DNA of 64,000 nt from Winslowiella toletana (lineage in GTDB: Bacteria; Pseudomonadota; Gammaproteobacteria; Enterobacterales; Enterobacteriaceae): the NCBI RefSeq assembly GCF_017875465.1, contig NZ_JAGGMQ010000001.1:3472001-3536000 (forward strand), given 5' to 3'. Under the pieces are notes generated by a model. It saw nothing but the letters and a program-made list of their open reading frames with translations, was not told the origin of the DNA and did no database searches. Positions within the stretch are counted from its first letter, which is position 1; each line of letters begins with the position of its first letter. The translations under genes were made by a program, and so were the position numbers. Shown piece after piece: positions 49,100 through 58,476 of this stretch.

Positions 49100-49205
49100 G
49101 GTTGTTTTTCCTGCAACGATGATTGCATAAAAAGTCTGTTTTCCGGCTGCGTAACCATTAATACAATCACCAGTAACATCTTTTGCCACATCAGGGAAAT
49201 AGTCC

Positions 49206-50171
49206 ATGTCAGAACAATTAACCATTGCACCAAAAACTAATCATAAATCACTGTTATTTTCTGAACTTGCTTTAGATCTGGATAACCTGCAGGCGCATTT
49301 TGCCGTGTTAGGCATGCCTTATGGCGCGGCTTATACCCCACAGGATTATAACAACGATCAGACTAACGCACCCACCGCCATCCGTCAGGCATCTGACCGC
49401 GTGATTCGCAGCCCGGAGCGCTTTGATTTTGATATTGATGGCCCGCTGTTGCAGGGACGCGACGATGTGCGCTTTGTGGACTGCGGCGATGTGCCTGCCG
49501 ATCTCAGCGATCCACGCGGGCATTTCCGCCGTGCCGAGCTGGCGACGCGCAAGATCCTTGCGGCGGGTGCGATCCCGATAGTGCTGGGCGGCGACCACGG
49601 TATCACCAACCCGATCCTGCGCGCTTTTGACGACCAGGGGCCGATCACCATTGTGCATCTCGATGCTCATCTTGACTGGCGCGATGAGGTCAATGGCATC
49701 AAAGATGGCCTCTCCAGCCCAATGCGACGCGCCTCTGAACTGCCGTATGTCAAAGAGATTATTCAGATCGGTATGCGCGCTTCGGGCAGTGCGCGCCAGG
49801 AGGAGGCAGACTATGCACGAAAATGGGGCGCTGAAATTATCACTGCCTATGAATTGCACGATATTGGTATGGAAGCGGTGCTGGCGCGTATCCCCGATGG
49901 CGGCCGCTACTACCTGACTATTGATGCGGATGGCCTTGATCCAACCTGTATGCCAGCGGTTGCCGGACCGGCGCCAGGCGGCGTGACCTTCGTTCAGGCA
50001 CGAAAATTGATACATGGCCTGGTGAACAAAGGACAAGTGGTGGGGATGGACTTCGTTGAAATCCAGCCAGAAAAAGATATTAACCAGCACTCCTGCATGA
50101 TTGCAGGCCGTCTGATTCTCAATTTTATCGGGGCCGCGATCCGCGCGGGCTATTGCGATACCACGCGTTAA
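49206..50171 (+). CDS. Ureohydrolase (arginase/agmatinase family), cluster B copy 1
   Basis: 321-residue manganese hydrolase of guanidino compounds. Metal-ligand motifs are complete: GGDHG near residue 128, HLDAHLDW near 151, and TIDADGLDP near 239. Preceded by AGGGAA. It is first in a predicted operon with an amino-acid importer, another ureohydrolase and a transaminase. Divergent from agmatinase SpeB in the N-terminal region (long DNDQTNAPTAIR segment). Substrate unknown; a guanidino acid imported by the adjacent ABC system is a reasonable inference. Confidence 0.85.
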   Translation: MSEQLTIAPKTNHKSLLFSELALDLDNLQAHFAVLGMPYGAAYTPQDYNNDQTNAPTAIRQASDRVIRSPERFDFDIDGPLLQGRDDVRFVDCGDVPADLSDPRGHFRRAELATRKILAAGAIPIVLGGDHGITNPILRAFDDQGPITIVHLDAHLDWRDEVNGIKDGLSSPMRRASELPYVKEIIQIGMRASGSARQEEADYARKWGAEIITAYELHDIGMEAVLARIPDGGRYYLTIDADGLDPTCMPAVAGPAPGGVTFVQARKLIHGLVNKGQVVGMDFVEIQPEKDINQHSCMIAGRLILNFIGAAIRAGYCDTTR

Positions 50172-50189
50172 TTAACCTGGAAGATGCTG

Positions 50190-50930
50190 ATGAAACTGAA
50201 AACCTTATTGCTGACGCTTTGCCTGCCTGCGCTGTTGCATATCGGCTCCACGCTGGCCGCTGAGCCGGTACGTGTGGCGATTGATCCCACTTTCCCGCCG
50301 ATGGAGTACATCAAGGACGGTAAGCGCACTGGTTTTGATATCGATATGGCCAGCGCGCTGGCGGAAAAGCTTGGCCGCCCGCTGGAGTACACCGATATGG
50401 ACTTTAAAGCGATGGTGCCTTCAGTGCTGGCCGGACGTTCCGACATTATTCTGTCGGCGATCTATATCACCGATGAGCGCAAAAAAGTGGTCGATTTTAC
50501 CGACCCTTACTTCTCTGCCGGTCTGGTGGTAATGGTCAATAAAGATAACACCAGCATCAAAGGCCCGGCCGATCTTGCCGGTAAACGCGTAGCGGTGCAG
50601 GTGGGCACGAAGTCAGTCAGCGTGATGAATGCCCAATACCCAACCGCTAAATTGATTGAAGTGGAAAAAAATGAGGAGATGTTTAACTCGTTAACTTCCG
50701 GCCGCGCTGATGCGGTGGTCACCGGTAAACCGGCGGCGCTGCTGTACGCCAAAGCGCGTGGTGTCAGCAAAGTGTTAGACGAACCGTTAACCCGTGAGGA
50801 CTACGGCATTGCCGTCAGTAAACGTGAGCCTGAACTGCGCGCTGAACTGAATAAAGCGTTGCAGGCAATTCGCGCCGACGGCAGCTGGCAGCGTATCCAC
50901 GAGAAGTGGTTTGGCGTTGCGGGCAACTAA
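50190..50930 (+). CDS. Amino-acid ABC transporter, periplasmic binding protein
   Basis: About 246 residues; the ATG at 50190 is preferred because GGAAG is 6 nt upstream (an ATG at 50184 overlaps it). Signal peptide of about 24 residues (ending TLAA), then the SBP_bac_3 fold with VRVAIDPTFPPMEY, GFDIDMASALAEKLG, ITDERKKVVDFTDPYF and YGIAVSK. Ligand specificity cannot be read; neighbouring ureohydrolases suggest guanidino amino acids. Confidence 0.9.
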   Translation: MKLKTLLLTLCLPALLHIGSTLAAEPVRVAIDPTFPPMEYIKDGKRTGFDIDMASALAEKLGRPLEYTDMDFKAMVPSVLAGRSDIILSAIYITDERKKVVDFTDPYFSAGLVVMVNKDNTSIKGPADLAGKRVAVQVGTKSVSVMNAQYPTAKLIEVEKNEEMFNSLTSGRADAVVTGKPAALLYAKARGVSKVLDEPLTREDYGIAVSKREPELRAELNKALQAIRADGSWQRIHEKWFGVAGN

Positions 50931-50942
50931 AGGAGCATAAAT

Positions 50943-51614
50943 ATGGTCACGTTTGATTTTACACCGGCCCTGGCAGGCTGGCGGGATCTGCTCTCAGGCG
51001 CGCTGGTGACCATCGAAATAACCCTGTGTGCCATGGTGTTAAGCTGCATTCTTGGCACGCTGATTGGTCTGGCGCGGGTTAATCCCGCGCGTAAAGCGCT
51101 GTGGCTGGCTGGCAACACCTATGTGGTGCTGGTGCGCGGCACGCCGCTGCTGGTACAGCTGTTTATCCTCTATTTTGGTCTGCCCTATTTCGGCATCGTG
51201 ATCCCGGCGTTTGTCTGCGGGGTGATTGGTATGGGCTGTTACTCCGCCGCCTATGTGTCGGAACTGGTGCGTGGGGCGATTCTGTCGATCGACCGTGGTC
51301 AGATGGAGGCGTCGCGTTCGATGGGCATGTCCTCGGGGCAGGCGATGCGCTGGGTGATTATGCCGCAGGCGCTGGTGCGTATGGTGCCGCCAATGGCCAA
51401 TGAGTTTATTGCGCTGACCAAGAATTCGGCGCTGGTATCGCTGGTAACCATTCATGACGTGATGCATGAAGGGCAGAAAATTATCAGCGTTTCCTACCGC
51501 TCGCTGGAGGTCTATATCGTGATTGCCTTTATCTATCTGATACTGACCAGCGCCACCATGCTGGCGTTACGCAAGCTGGAAAACAAGCTGCGCGCCGGAG
51601 GGATGGTGCAATGA
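50943..51614 (+). CDS. Amino-acid ABC transporter, permease
   Basis: 223-residue HisM/GlnP-type permease with about five membrane helices. The EAA loop reads EASRSMGMSSGQAMRWVIMPQALVRMVPP. A single permease gene, so a homodimer is expected. Its stop overlaps the ATPase start by 4 bp. Confidence 0.92.
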   Translation: MVTFDFTPALAGWRDLLSGALVTIEITLCAMVLSCILGTLIGLARVNPARKALWLAGNTYVVLVRGTPLLVQLFILYFGLPYFGIVIPAFVCGVIGMGCYSAAYVSELVRGAILSIDRGQMEASRSMGMSSGQAMRWVIMPQALVRMVPPMANEFIALTKNSALVSLVTIHDVMHEGQKIISVSYRSLEVYIVIAFIYLILTSATMLALRKLENKLRAGGMVQ

Positions 51615-52360
51615 GTCAGGGCATTATTCAGGTCAGTAAGCTGCAAAAATCATTTGGCGACAACACTATTCTGCATGGCGTTGACCTCGAGGTGCAGCGC
51701 GGCGAAGTGGTGGTGATTATCGGGCCAAGCGGCTCTGGCAAAAGCACCTTTTTACGCTGCTGTAACGGTCTTGAGCAGGCGGAAAGCGGCTCAATCCGCA
51801 TCTGCGGTGAGCGACTGCTGGATAACGGCAAAATGCTCGACGATATCCGCCTCAACGCGTTGCGCACCCATGTCGGTATGGTGTTTCAGTCGTTTAATTT
51901 ATTTCCGCATCTCACCATCCTTAACAATGTGGCGATTGGCCCGCGCAAAATTTTGCAACAGCCAAAAGCCCATGCTGAACAGCTGGCGATGCAACTGCTG
52001 GAGAAGGTCGGGCTGGCGCATAAAGCCACGGCGATGCCCGCCAGCCTGTCGGGCGGGCAGAAACAGCGCGTGGCGATTGCGCGGGCGCTGGCGTTGCAGC
52101 CGGAGGTGATGCTGTTTGATGAACCCACCTCAGCGCTGGATCCGGAGCTGGTGGAAGAGGTGCTGGCGGTGATGAAACAGCTGGCACGTGAAGGCATGAC
52201 CATGATGGTCGTGACCCATGAAATGACCTTCGCCCGTGAGATGGCGGACACGCTGGTGGTCATGGAGGAGGGACGCATTGTCGAAGCGGGTAACGCCGCA
52301 GCGATATTTGCCAGTCCGACCCATGCCAGAACGCAGGCGCTGCTGAAGAAAATCAGTTAA
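51611..52360 (+). CDS. Amino-acid ABC transporter, ATPase
   Basis: 249-residue GlnQ/HisP-like ATPase: Walker [10 protein letters not shown] near residue 39, Q-loop FQSFNLF, signature LSGGQKQR, Walker [16 protein letters not shown]-loop VVTHEMTF. Completes the cluster B importer. Confidence 0.95.
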   Translation: MSQGIIQVSKLQKSFGDNTILHGVDLEVQRGEVVVIIGPSGSGKSTFLRCCNGLEQAESGSIRICGERLLDNGKMLDDIRLNALRTHVGMVFQSFNLFPHLTILNNVAIGPRKILQQPKAHAEQLAMQLLEKVGLAHKATAMPASLSGGQKQRVAIARALALQPEVMLFDEPTSALDPELVEEVLAVMKQLAREGMTMMVVTHEMTFAREMADTLVVMEEGRIVEAGNAAAIFASPTHARTQALLKKIS

Positions 52361-52373
52361 CAGAGAGAATCAG

Positions 52374-53318
52374 ATGACCAATATGCGTGGCGTTGATCGG
52401 GTCAATCGCGCCTTTAGCGGGATTTCCACTTTTTTACGCGCCAACTACTGTGAGGATATCGCCCAGCTACAGGCAGAAATGGCGATATTTGGCGTGCCTT
52501 TTGATGAGGCTTCCCCTTTTATGCCTGGCACGCGGATGGCGCCGCGCAGTATCCGTGAACACTCAATGCGCTTTTCCCCCAGCGGATTTTATGATATTGC
52601 GCGTCAGCAGCATTTTCTTGCCAGTGAGATTACCGACGGCAAGATTCAGGATGTTGGTGATATCGATATTCTGCCCACCAATCTGTCACAAACGATGGAA
52701 AATATCTCCGCGATGACGCGCCAGTTACGGCGCAAAGGGGTGATTGCGGTGGCGATGGGCGGTGATCACTCGGTCTCTTACCCGCTGATTCGCGGCATTG
52801 AAGAGCCGGTGCATGTGATTCAGTTTGACGCCCATCTCGATTTTGCCCCGGTGCAGCACGAGATGCACTACACCAACGGTCAGCCGTTCCGCCATATTGC
52901 TGCGTTACCGCAGGTAAAAAGCCTGACGCAGGTGGGGATCCGCAGTCTGCGCGTGCGTCCGGGCGAAATCGCCGATGCACAGGCGCAGGGCAGCCGTATC
53001 GTGCCGGTAAATGATTTTCGCCAGTGCAGCCCACAGCAGATCGCCGCACTGTTACCCGCTGGTGAGAAGTGTTACGTCAGCATTGATATCGATGTGCTGG
53101 ATATGGCGCTGGTGCCGGGATGCGTCTCTGCTGAGCCTGACGGCCTAAGCTACGCCCAGCTGCGCGATACCCTGTGTGCGCTGGCTGAACGGATGGATAT
53201 TATTGGTTTCGATTTAGTGGAGGTGAATCCGCTGCTGGATGTTGCAACCGGCATGACTTCTTACCTGGCGGCGCATACTATGGTGGAGTTTATGGGTCAT
53301 ATCTTTGCCCACCGGTAA
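52374..53318 (+). CDS. Ureohydrolase (arginase/agmatinase family), cluster B copy 2
   Basis: 314 residues with complete metal motifs GGDHSV near 124, QFDAHLDF near 148 and SIDIDVLD near 236. It is only distantly related to copy 1, although both are in one operon and share the fold; MPGTRMAPRSIRE near the N-terminus is closer to the SpeB/GpuA type. Two non-identical ureohydrolases may act on different guanidino intermediates or form a heteromer. Thirteen bp separate it from the ATPase gene. Confidence 0.85.
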   Translation: MTNMRGVDRVNRAFSGISTFLRANYCEDIAQLQAEMAIFGVPFDEASPFMPGTRMAPRSIREHSMRFSPSGFYDIARQQHFLASEITDGKIQDVGDIDILPTNLSQTMENISAMTRQLRRKGVIAVAMGGDHSVSYPLIRGIEEPVHVIQFDAHLDFAPVQHEMHYTNGQPFRHIAALPQVKSLTQVGIRSLRVRPGEIADAQAQGSRIVPVNDFRQCSPQQIAALLPAGEKCYVSIDIDVLDMALVPGCVSAEPDGLSYAQLRDTLCALAERMDIIGFDLVEVNPLLDVATGMTSYLAAHTMVEFMGHIFAHR

Positions 53319-53366
53319 CGGTCAGAAACAGCGGTGCGGCGTCTCTTCAGGGAAACGGGAATAACA

Positions 53367-54218
53367 ATGCAGCGGATATATGTAAATGGTGAGTTTGTTG
53401 ACCAGCATCAGGCGCGGGTGTCAGTTTTCGACCGCGGCTTCCTGTTTGCTGATGCGGTGTATGAAGTCACTGCGGTGGTTAACGGTCAGCTGGTGGATTT
53501 TGACGGTCATATGCAGCGGCTGCAACGCTCCTGCAAAGAACTGGCATTGCGGGTGCCGCTGAGTGCGGATCAGCTGCATCAGATCCATCTGACGCTGATT
53601 GAGCAGAATGATCTGCATGAAGGTTCGATTTATCTGCAGTTAAGCCGTGGCAGCGCCGGTGTGCGCGATTTTCACTTCCCCGGCCCGGATGTGGAACCGA
53701 CGCTGGTGCTGTTCACCCAGCAGCATGCGATTGTGCAGCATGCCAAATTGCAGAACGGGCTGAAAGTGGTCACCTGGCAGGATATTCGCTGGCAGCGTCG
53801 TGATATTAAAACTGTCGGCTTATTAGCTGCCTGTATGGCAAAAGAGTATGCCCGCGCGCAGCAGGCTGATGATGTGCTGTTTGTCGAGCACGGACTGATT
53901 ACTGAGGGCAGCTCCTCCAACTGTCATATGGTGCTGGCGGATAATACGCTGGTCACCACGCCGTTAAGCCATGCCATCTTACCCGGTATTACGCGTGCAA
54001 CGCTGTTGCGGCTGTGCGCCGCCGAAGGCATCAATGTGGTCGAGCGCTCCTTCAGCCCGCAAGAGGCTTATCAGGCGCAGGAGCTGTTTATCAGTTCCGC
54101 CACCACCTTTGTGTTACCGGTCGTCGCGCTGAATGGCCATACCATTGGCGGCGGCGTGCCGGGGCCGGTGGTACAGCGTCTGCGCGAGCGCTATATTCGC
54201 GAACTGACTAGCCAGTAA
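53367..54218 (+). CDS. D-amino-acid transaminase-like PLP enzyme
   Basis: Fold type IV aminotransferase (D-amino-acid transaminase/branched-chain family), 283 residues from the ATG at 53367. Seen: VYEVTAVVNGQL, the RGSAGVRDFHFP segment, PLP-binding Lys in IKTVGLLAACMAKEYA near residue 145, the EHGLITEGSSSN block with the conserved Glu, and ILPGITRATLL. It likely deaminates a D-amino acid, or reverses that, downstream of the ureohydrolases. Last well-supported gene of cluster B. Confidence 0.87.
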   Translation: MQRIYVNGEFVDQHQARVSVFDRGFLFADAVYEVTAVVNGQLVDFDGHMQRLQRSCKELALRVPLSADQLHQIHLTLIEQNDLHEGSIYLQLSRGSAGVRDFHFPGPDVEPTLVLFTQQHAIVQHAKLQNGLKVVTWQDIRWQRRDIKTVGLLAACMAKEYARAQQADDVLFVEHGLITEGSSSNCHMVLADNTLVTTPLSHAILPGITRATLLRLCAAEGINVVERSFSPQEAYQAQELFISSATTFVLPVVALNGHTIGGGVPGPVVQRLRERYIRELTSQ

Positions 54219-54366
54219 TTTGTGAGGCGGGCGGCGTTTTCACCACCCGTAGTAATGACTTCCATCAATCCGAAACTGGCGCTGATATTTGCCCGAAAGC
54301 GCCAAAAAAGACTACGATTTCAGACTGGCCGTAAAAATCAGCGGATTAAAACTACAGGGAGTCGTA

Positions 54367-55686
54367 ATGAAGAAGGTTCTCCGGGCATTTCTGCCGCTCT
54401 ACACCACCACCCTGTTAATGCTGCTGGGATCCGGCTTACTCACCACCTATGTGTCGCTGCGGCTTGCCCATGAGCAGGTAAGCGGGGCGCTGATCGGTGG
54501 CATTACCGCCGCCAACTATATCGGTCTGGTGATTGGCGGTAAGGTCGGGCACAACCTGATTGCGCGCGTCGGCCATATCCGCGCCTATGTCTCCTGCGCC
54601 GGAATTATTACCGCATCGGTGCTGGGCCACGGGCTGACCGATTTCTTACCGCTGTGGATTTTTCTGCGCCTGATTATCGGGCTGTGCATGATGTGCCAGT
54701 ATATGGTGCTGGAGAGCTGGCTGAACGATCAGGCGGAAGCCAGTCAGCGCGGCGTAATCTTTGGCCTGTATATGGTGGCGACCTACCTTGGCCTCTCCGC
54801 CGGTCAGTTTATTCTGGTGATGCAGAGCGATTTTGGCCTCACCAGCTTAATGATTGTGGCGCTCTGTTTCGCTCTCTGCCTGGTGCCGATCGCGCTGACC
54901 ACCCGCACCAATGCGCAACCGATGTCCCCCGCGCCGATGGAGCTGGGCTACTTCTTTAAAACCATCCCGCGCCTGCTGATTATGACGCTGGTGATTGGTA
55001 TGGCGGTGGGCGCGTTTTACGGTATGGCGCCGGTCTATATCAGCCAGCTGGGATTCAGCGCCCACCTGACCGGGGTCTTTATGGGGATTACCATCTTCGC
55101 CGGGCTGGTGTCGCAATTTCCGCTAAGCTGGCTGTCAGATCGCATCGACCGTAATCGCCTGCTGTTTATTACCGCGCTGATCTTTGCGCTGGTGTCGATT
55201 CCACTCGCCCTGCCGATGCAGTTTAGCTTTACGCTGATTGTCGCCATGGCCTTTGCCGTCAGCATGATGCAGTTTTCCCTCTATCCGCTGGCGGTGGCGA
55301 TTGCCAATGATCAGGTGGTGCCCGAGCGCCGCGTCTCGCTTACCGCCTGCCTGTTAATGGCGTTTGGCATCGGCGCCTGTATTGGTCCGCTACTGACCGG
55401 CGCAATTATGCAGCCGCTGGGCGGCAATATGCTCTACTCCTTTTTCTGTCTGTGTGGCGTGGTGATTGCCGCGCTCAGCTGGCAGAAAGTCTCTGCGGTG
55501 ACCCCCTCTGATGAAGTGCAGTTCCCCCATGTTGCGTTGCCGGATGGGATGACCAGCTCGCCGCTGGCAGTGGCGCTGAACCCGACTATCGATGAGGAAG
55601 AGATCCAGTCGGTAATGGTTAATAGCGAGGAGGAGATCCCGGAGGTTGCCCCGGAAGATGAGGATCAGGATGCGCCAGTGAAGTAA
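54367..55686 (+). CDS. MFS transporter (YcaD-like family)
   Basis: 439 residues with 12 hydrophobic helices and a charged acidic C-terminal tail (about 75 residues, rich in Glu/Asp). The ATG at 54367 behind AGGGAGT is used; the open frame upstream has no similarity. Layout and motifs (GKVGHNLIARVGHIRAY, LSDRIDRNRLL) place it in the YcaD/UMF-type MFS group. No substrate known. It is 148 bp from the transaminase gene and may be an independent unit. Confidence 0.83.
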   Translation: MKKVLRAFLPLYTTTLLMLLGSGLLTTYVSLRLAHEQVSGALIGGITAANYIGLVIGGKVGHNLIARVGHIRAYVSCAGIITASVLGHGLTDFLPLWIFLRLIIGLCMMCQYMVLESWLNDQAEASQRGVIFGLYMVATYLGLSAGQFILVMQSDFGLTSLMIVALCFALCLVPIALTTRTNAQPMSPAPMELGYFFKTIPRLLIMTLVIGMAVGAFYGMAPVYISQLGFSAHLTGVFMGITIFAGLVSQFPLSWLSDRIDRNRLLFITALIFALVSIPLALPMQFSFTLIVAMAFAVSMMQFSLYPLAVAIANDQVVPERRVSLTACLLMAFGIGACIGPLLTGAIMQPLGGNMLYSFFCLCGVVIAALSWQKVSAVTPSDEVQFPHVALPDGMTSSPLAVALNPTIDEEEIQSVMVNSEEEIPEVAPEDEDQDAPVK

Positions 55687-55848
55687 CGCATCACTTGTTA
55701 TGTGATGCCGGTCACTAAACTGCATCTCGCCGGTATGCAGCCAGCTTGCTGTTGATGGATTATGTTTTTCATATAATCATGTTTTGAAATTTTATTTTCA
55801 TTCAAAGCGACGTTATTAACGGCAACTGAACGAGATAAGGAAATAAGT

Positions 55849-56871
55849 ATGAGATTAGGCTTAGTGGGCTACGGTCAGGGCGGACGTTATTTTCATGCGC
55901 CTTTTATTGCGGCGGCACAGGGTATTGAGCTGGTCGGGGTGGTTGCCCGCGCTGCCGAAACCATCGCCCGGGTTAAAGCGGACCTGCCAGACGTCAAAAT
56001 CTATCCCAGCCTCAGCGCCATGCTGGCGGATGGGGTTGATGCGGTGACCATTACTACCCCTCCGGCGACGCGCCGTGAACTGGTGCTGGAAGCGATTGCC
56101 GCCGGGGTGGCGGTTATTGCCGATAAACCTTTTGCTCCCAGCGCTGAAGTGGCGCGAGAGCTTGATCAGGCGGCCAGGGCCAAAGGGGTAGTGCTGGCGG
56201 TGTTCCATAATCGCCGCTTTGACGCTGATATCCTGACGCTGCGTAAAGTCCTGCAACAAGGTTCGCTGGGACAGTTGTGGCGTTTTCACTCGCGGATGGA
56301 TCTGGACGAGAACACACTGGAAGGTGGCGCACAGGGGGGCTTACTGCGCGACCTTGGCAGTCATCTGGTGGATCAGGCGATCTGGCTGCATGGTCCGGTC
56401 AGCACCGTGTATGCACAATTAGACTTTGTCAGCGTCGAGGGGGAGCAGACCGATGCCAGCTTTGTACTGACGCTGACCCATCAGTCGGGGGTGCATTCAC
56501 ACCTCTCCGCCAGCAAACTTAATCATCTGACGGCACGCGAACTGCGCTGTTATGGCGATGCGGGCAGCTACTCGGCATCGGGCACTGATGTACAGGCACA
56601 GGCTATTTTTGCCGGTCTGCGACCGGTGGACGATCCTGCCGGTTGGGGAATTGAGAAGCCAGAATTGTGGGGCACACTGCGCACCGCAGACGGCGACAAA
56701 GTGATCCCTTCTGAGCAGGGCGCTTATCAGGCCTATTATGAGCAGTTTGCCGCGGCAGTGCAGCAGGGCGGTAAGCCGCCGGTCAGCGCCAGCGAGGCGA
56801 TCCTGACGCTGAAAGTGCTGGATGCTGCCCGTATCAGCGCCAGCGAAGGGCGGGTGGTGACGATAGATTAA
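55849..56871 (+). CDS. Gfo/Idh/MocA-family oxidoreductase
   Basis: 340 residues, Rossmann domain first (RLGLVGYGQGGRYFHAPFI, with the GxGxxG-like GYGQGG), then the EKP-like IADKPFAPSAEV, and an alpha/beta C-terminal domain. Length and blocks such as FHNRRFDADILTLRKVL resemble E. coli YdgJ, an NAD(P)-dependent oxidoreductase of undefined substrate. A 12-bp-stem terminator follows. Ribosome site AAGGAAAT precedes the ATG. Confidence 0.85.
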   Translation: MRLGLVGYGQGGRYFHAPFIAAAQGIELVGVVARAAETIARVKADLPDVKIYPSLSAMLADGVDAVTITTPPATRRELVLEAIAAGVAVIADKPFAPSAEVARELDQAARAKGVVLAVFHNRRFDADILTLRKVLQQGSLGQLWRFHSRMDLDENTLEGGAQGGLLRDLGSHLVDQAIWLHGPVSTVYAQLDFVSVEGEQTDASFVLTLTHQSGVHSHLSASKLNHLTARELRCYGDAGSYSASGTDVQAQAIFAGLRPVDDPAGWGIEKPELWGTLRTADGDKVIPSEQGAYQAYYEQFAAAVQQGGKPPVSASEAILTLKVLDAARISASEGRVVTID

Positions 56872-56874
56872 CAG

Positions 56875-56903
56875 GCCATGGGCGGCACAATGCCGCCCAT
56901 GGC
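56875..56903. terminator. Terminator between oxidoreductase genes
   Basis: Perfect 12-bp stem GCCATGGGCGGC (56875-56886) / GCCGCCCATGGC (56892-56903), loop ACAAT, between convergent genes; followed by CTTTGC on the + strand. Confidence 0.8.
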
Positions 56904-56922
56904 TTTGCAGGCACTTAAGGAA

Positions 56923-58452
56923 CTACCGGAAACGTCCGGCAAATGACTCGGCAATCGCCAGGATCGCCGCATGAACCGGACCACAGGTAATGGTGGGGAT
57001 CACTGACGCATCCACCACATAACCATTATCCACACCATGGATACGCAGCCGTCCATCCACCACCGAATCCTGCGCGGTTTTTCCCATCTGACAGGTGCCT
57101 ACCGGATGATGATGCGTAATCACTGCCCGCGAAATAAACTCGCTAAGCGCGGCATCATCCTGCACCTGCTCTCCCGGCAGCCACTCTTTTTCCCGCCACG
57201 GACTCAGTGCTGCGTCATTGCCAATCTGGCGGGCAATTTTTAGCGCTTTAATAAAAGTCTGGCGGTCATGTTCTGTTTGCAGATAAGCCGGGTCGATCAG
57301 TAATTTATCGTTGCGGTGTGGGCCGCTGAGCGTAATTTGTCCGCGACTGGTGGGGCGGGTAACACCACACAGCAGGGTATAGGTGGTGCCCGGTTCCGGC
57401 TGCGGAAAGCTGTCGGCAACTGAAGGCGCACAGACACAGCCGAGTACAATATCCGGCTGGACATCGCGCCGGGTTATATCCGCCGAATGCAGATACATCA
57501 GGGATTCCGAGTGTTGTAAGCGGGTTTTGCCAATCGGCTGACGCGCCAGCCACACATTGCCCGCCGCCAGCAGATGGTCATGCAGATTTTTACCCACCTG
57601 CGCCAGCGGCAGCTGACAGCTGATCCCCAATGCCTCCAGTTCACTGGCGCAGCCAATACCGGATCGCATCAGCAGGGCTGGCGAGGCCAGGGCCCCGGCG
57701 GCAACAATCACGTTATCTGCCGAAAGGGTCTCCGCTTGACCGGCAATAATACAGTTCACACCGCTAATTTTATTGCCTTCGAGCAGCAGCTTTTCCACTT
57801 CGGTGTGTAACAACAGTGTCAGGTTATGGCGTTCACCTGCCGGTTTCAGCCAGGCATCGGCAGCTGACACCCGCTCGCCCTGACGGATGGTCAGCGAGTT
57901 GGGTGCGACGCCGCACAACTGTCCGCGGTTATGATCGCCAAGCCAGGGCGCACCCTGATTCAGTCCGGCCTGCATATAGCTTTTCACCAGCGGATGAACC
58001 TCTGCATCTGGCAGCCAGACATCTAACGGACCATCAGCGCCATGCACCGCGCTGGCGCCGCCAGAAAAGCGCTCACTTTTGATAAACCACGGCAGCAGAC
58101 CCTGCCATGACCAGTTGTCATCACCGGTGGCCTGCGCCCAGGCGGCAAAATCATCCTGATGACCACGCACATGCGCCATCGCGTGTAAGCAGCTGGAGCC
58201 GCCGACGGTACGGCCACGTGGCCAGGGATGGATACGGTTTGCGGTGCCGGATTGCGCTAAGGTTGCGTATTGCCAGTCATAGGCTCTGCCCTGAATCAGC
58301 GGCCACATCGCGGGCTTAGCGATATCCGGATCCGTCGGCCATTCACCAGCCTCAAGCAACGCCACCTGGCAATCCGGGTTTTCTGAAAAACGCGCGGCCA
58401 GTACTGAACCTGCGGAACCGCCACCAATGACCAGCACATCAAAATGACGCAT
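56923..58452 (-). CDS. GMC-family FAD oxidase, probable pyridoxine 4-oxidase
   Basis: 509-residue glucose-methanol-choline oxidoreductase: FAD motif VIGGGSAGSVLAARFSE at residues 7-23, GRTVGGSSCLHAMAHVRG signature near 80, second signature GALASPALLMRSGIG near 255, and the catalytic HHHPVGTCQMG near 445. Choline dehydrogenases share this, but the adjacent GntR regulator and the divergent pyridoxamine-pyruvate transaminase suggest pyridoxine 4-oxidase, also a GMC enzyme (oxidises pyridoxine to pyridoxal). That assignment rests on context rather than motif. Downstream of, and 24 bp from, the GntR gene. Confidence 0.78.
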   Translation of the reverse strand: MRHFDVLVIGGGSAGSVLAARFSENPDCQVALLEAGEWPTDPDIAKPAMWPLIQGRAYDWQYATLAQSGTANRIHPWPRGRTVGGSSCLHAMAHVRGHQDDFAAWAQATGDDNWSWQGLLPWFIKSERFSGGASAVHGADGPLDVWLPDAEVHPLVKSYMQAGLNQGAPWLGDHNRGQLCGVAPNSLTIRQGERVSAADAWLKPAGERHNLTLLLHTEVEKLLLEGNKISGVNCIIAGQAETLSADNVIVAAGALASPALLMRSGIGCASELEALGISCQLPLAQVGKNLHDHLLAAGNVWLARQPIGKTRLQHSESLMYLHSADITRRDVQPDIVLGCVCAPSVADSFPQPEPGTTYTLLCGVTRPTSRGQITLSGPHRNDKLLIDPAYLQTEHDRQTFIKALKIARQIGNDAALSPWREKEWLPGEQVQDDAALSEFISRAVITHHHPVGTCQMGKTAQDSVVDGRLRIHGVDNGYVVDASVIPTITCGPVHAAILAIAESFAGRFR

Positions 58453-58476
58453 ACCTTTCCCCCGTTACTGGTGATC

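Noticed and set aside
56923..58452. Choline dehydrogenase betA
   Set aside because: Overall GMC motifs would fit, but no betB, betI or betT nearby and the neighbouring transaminase points to pyridoxine; kept as probable only.
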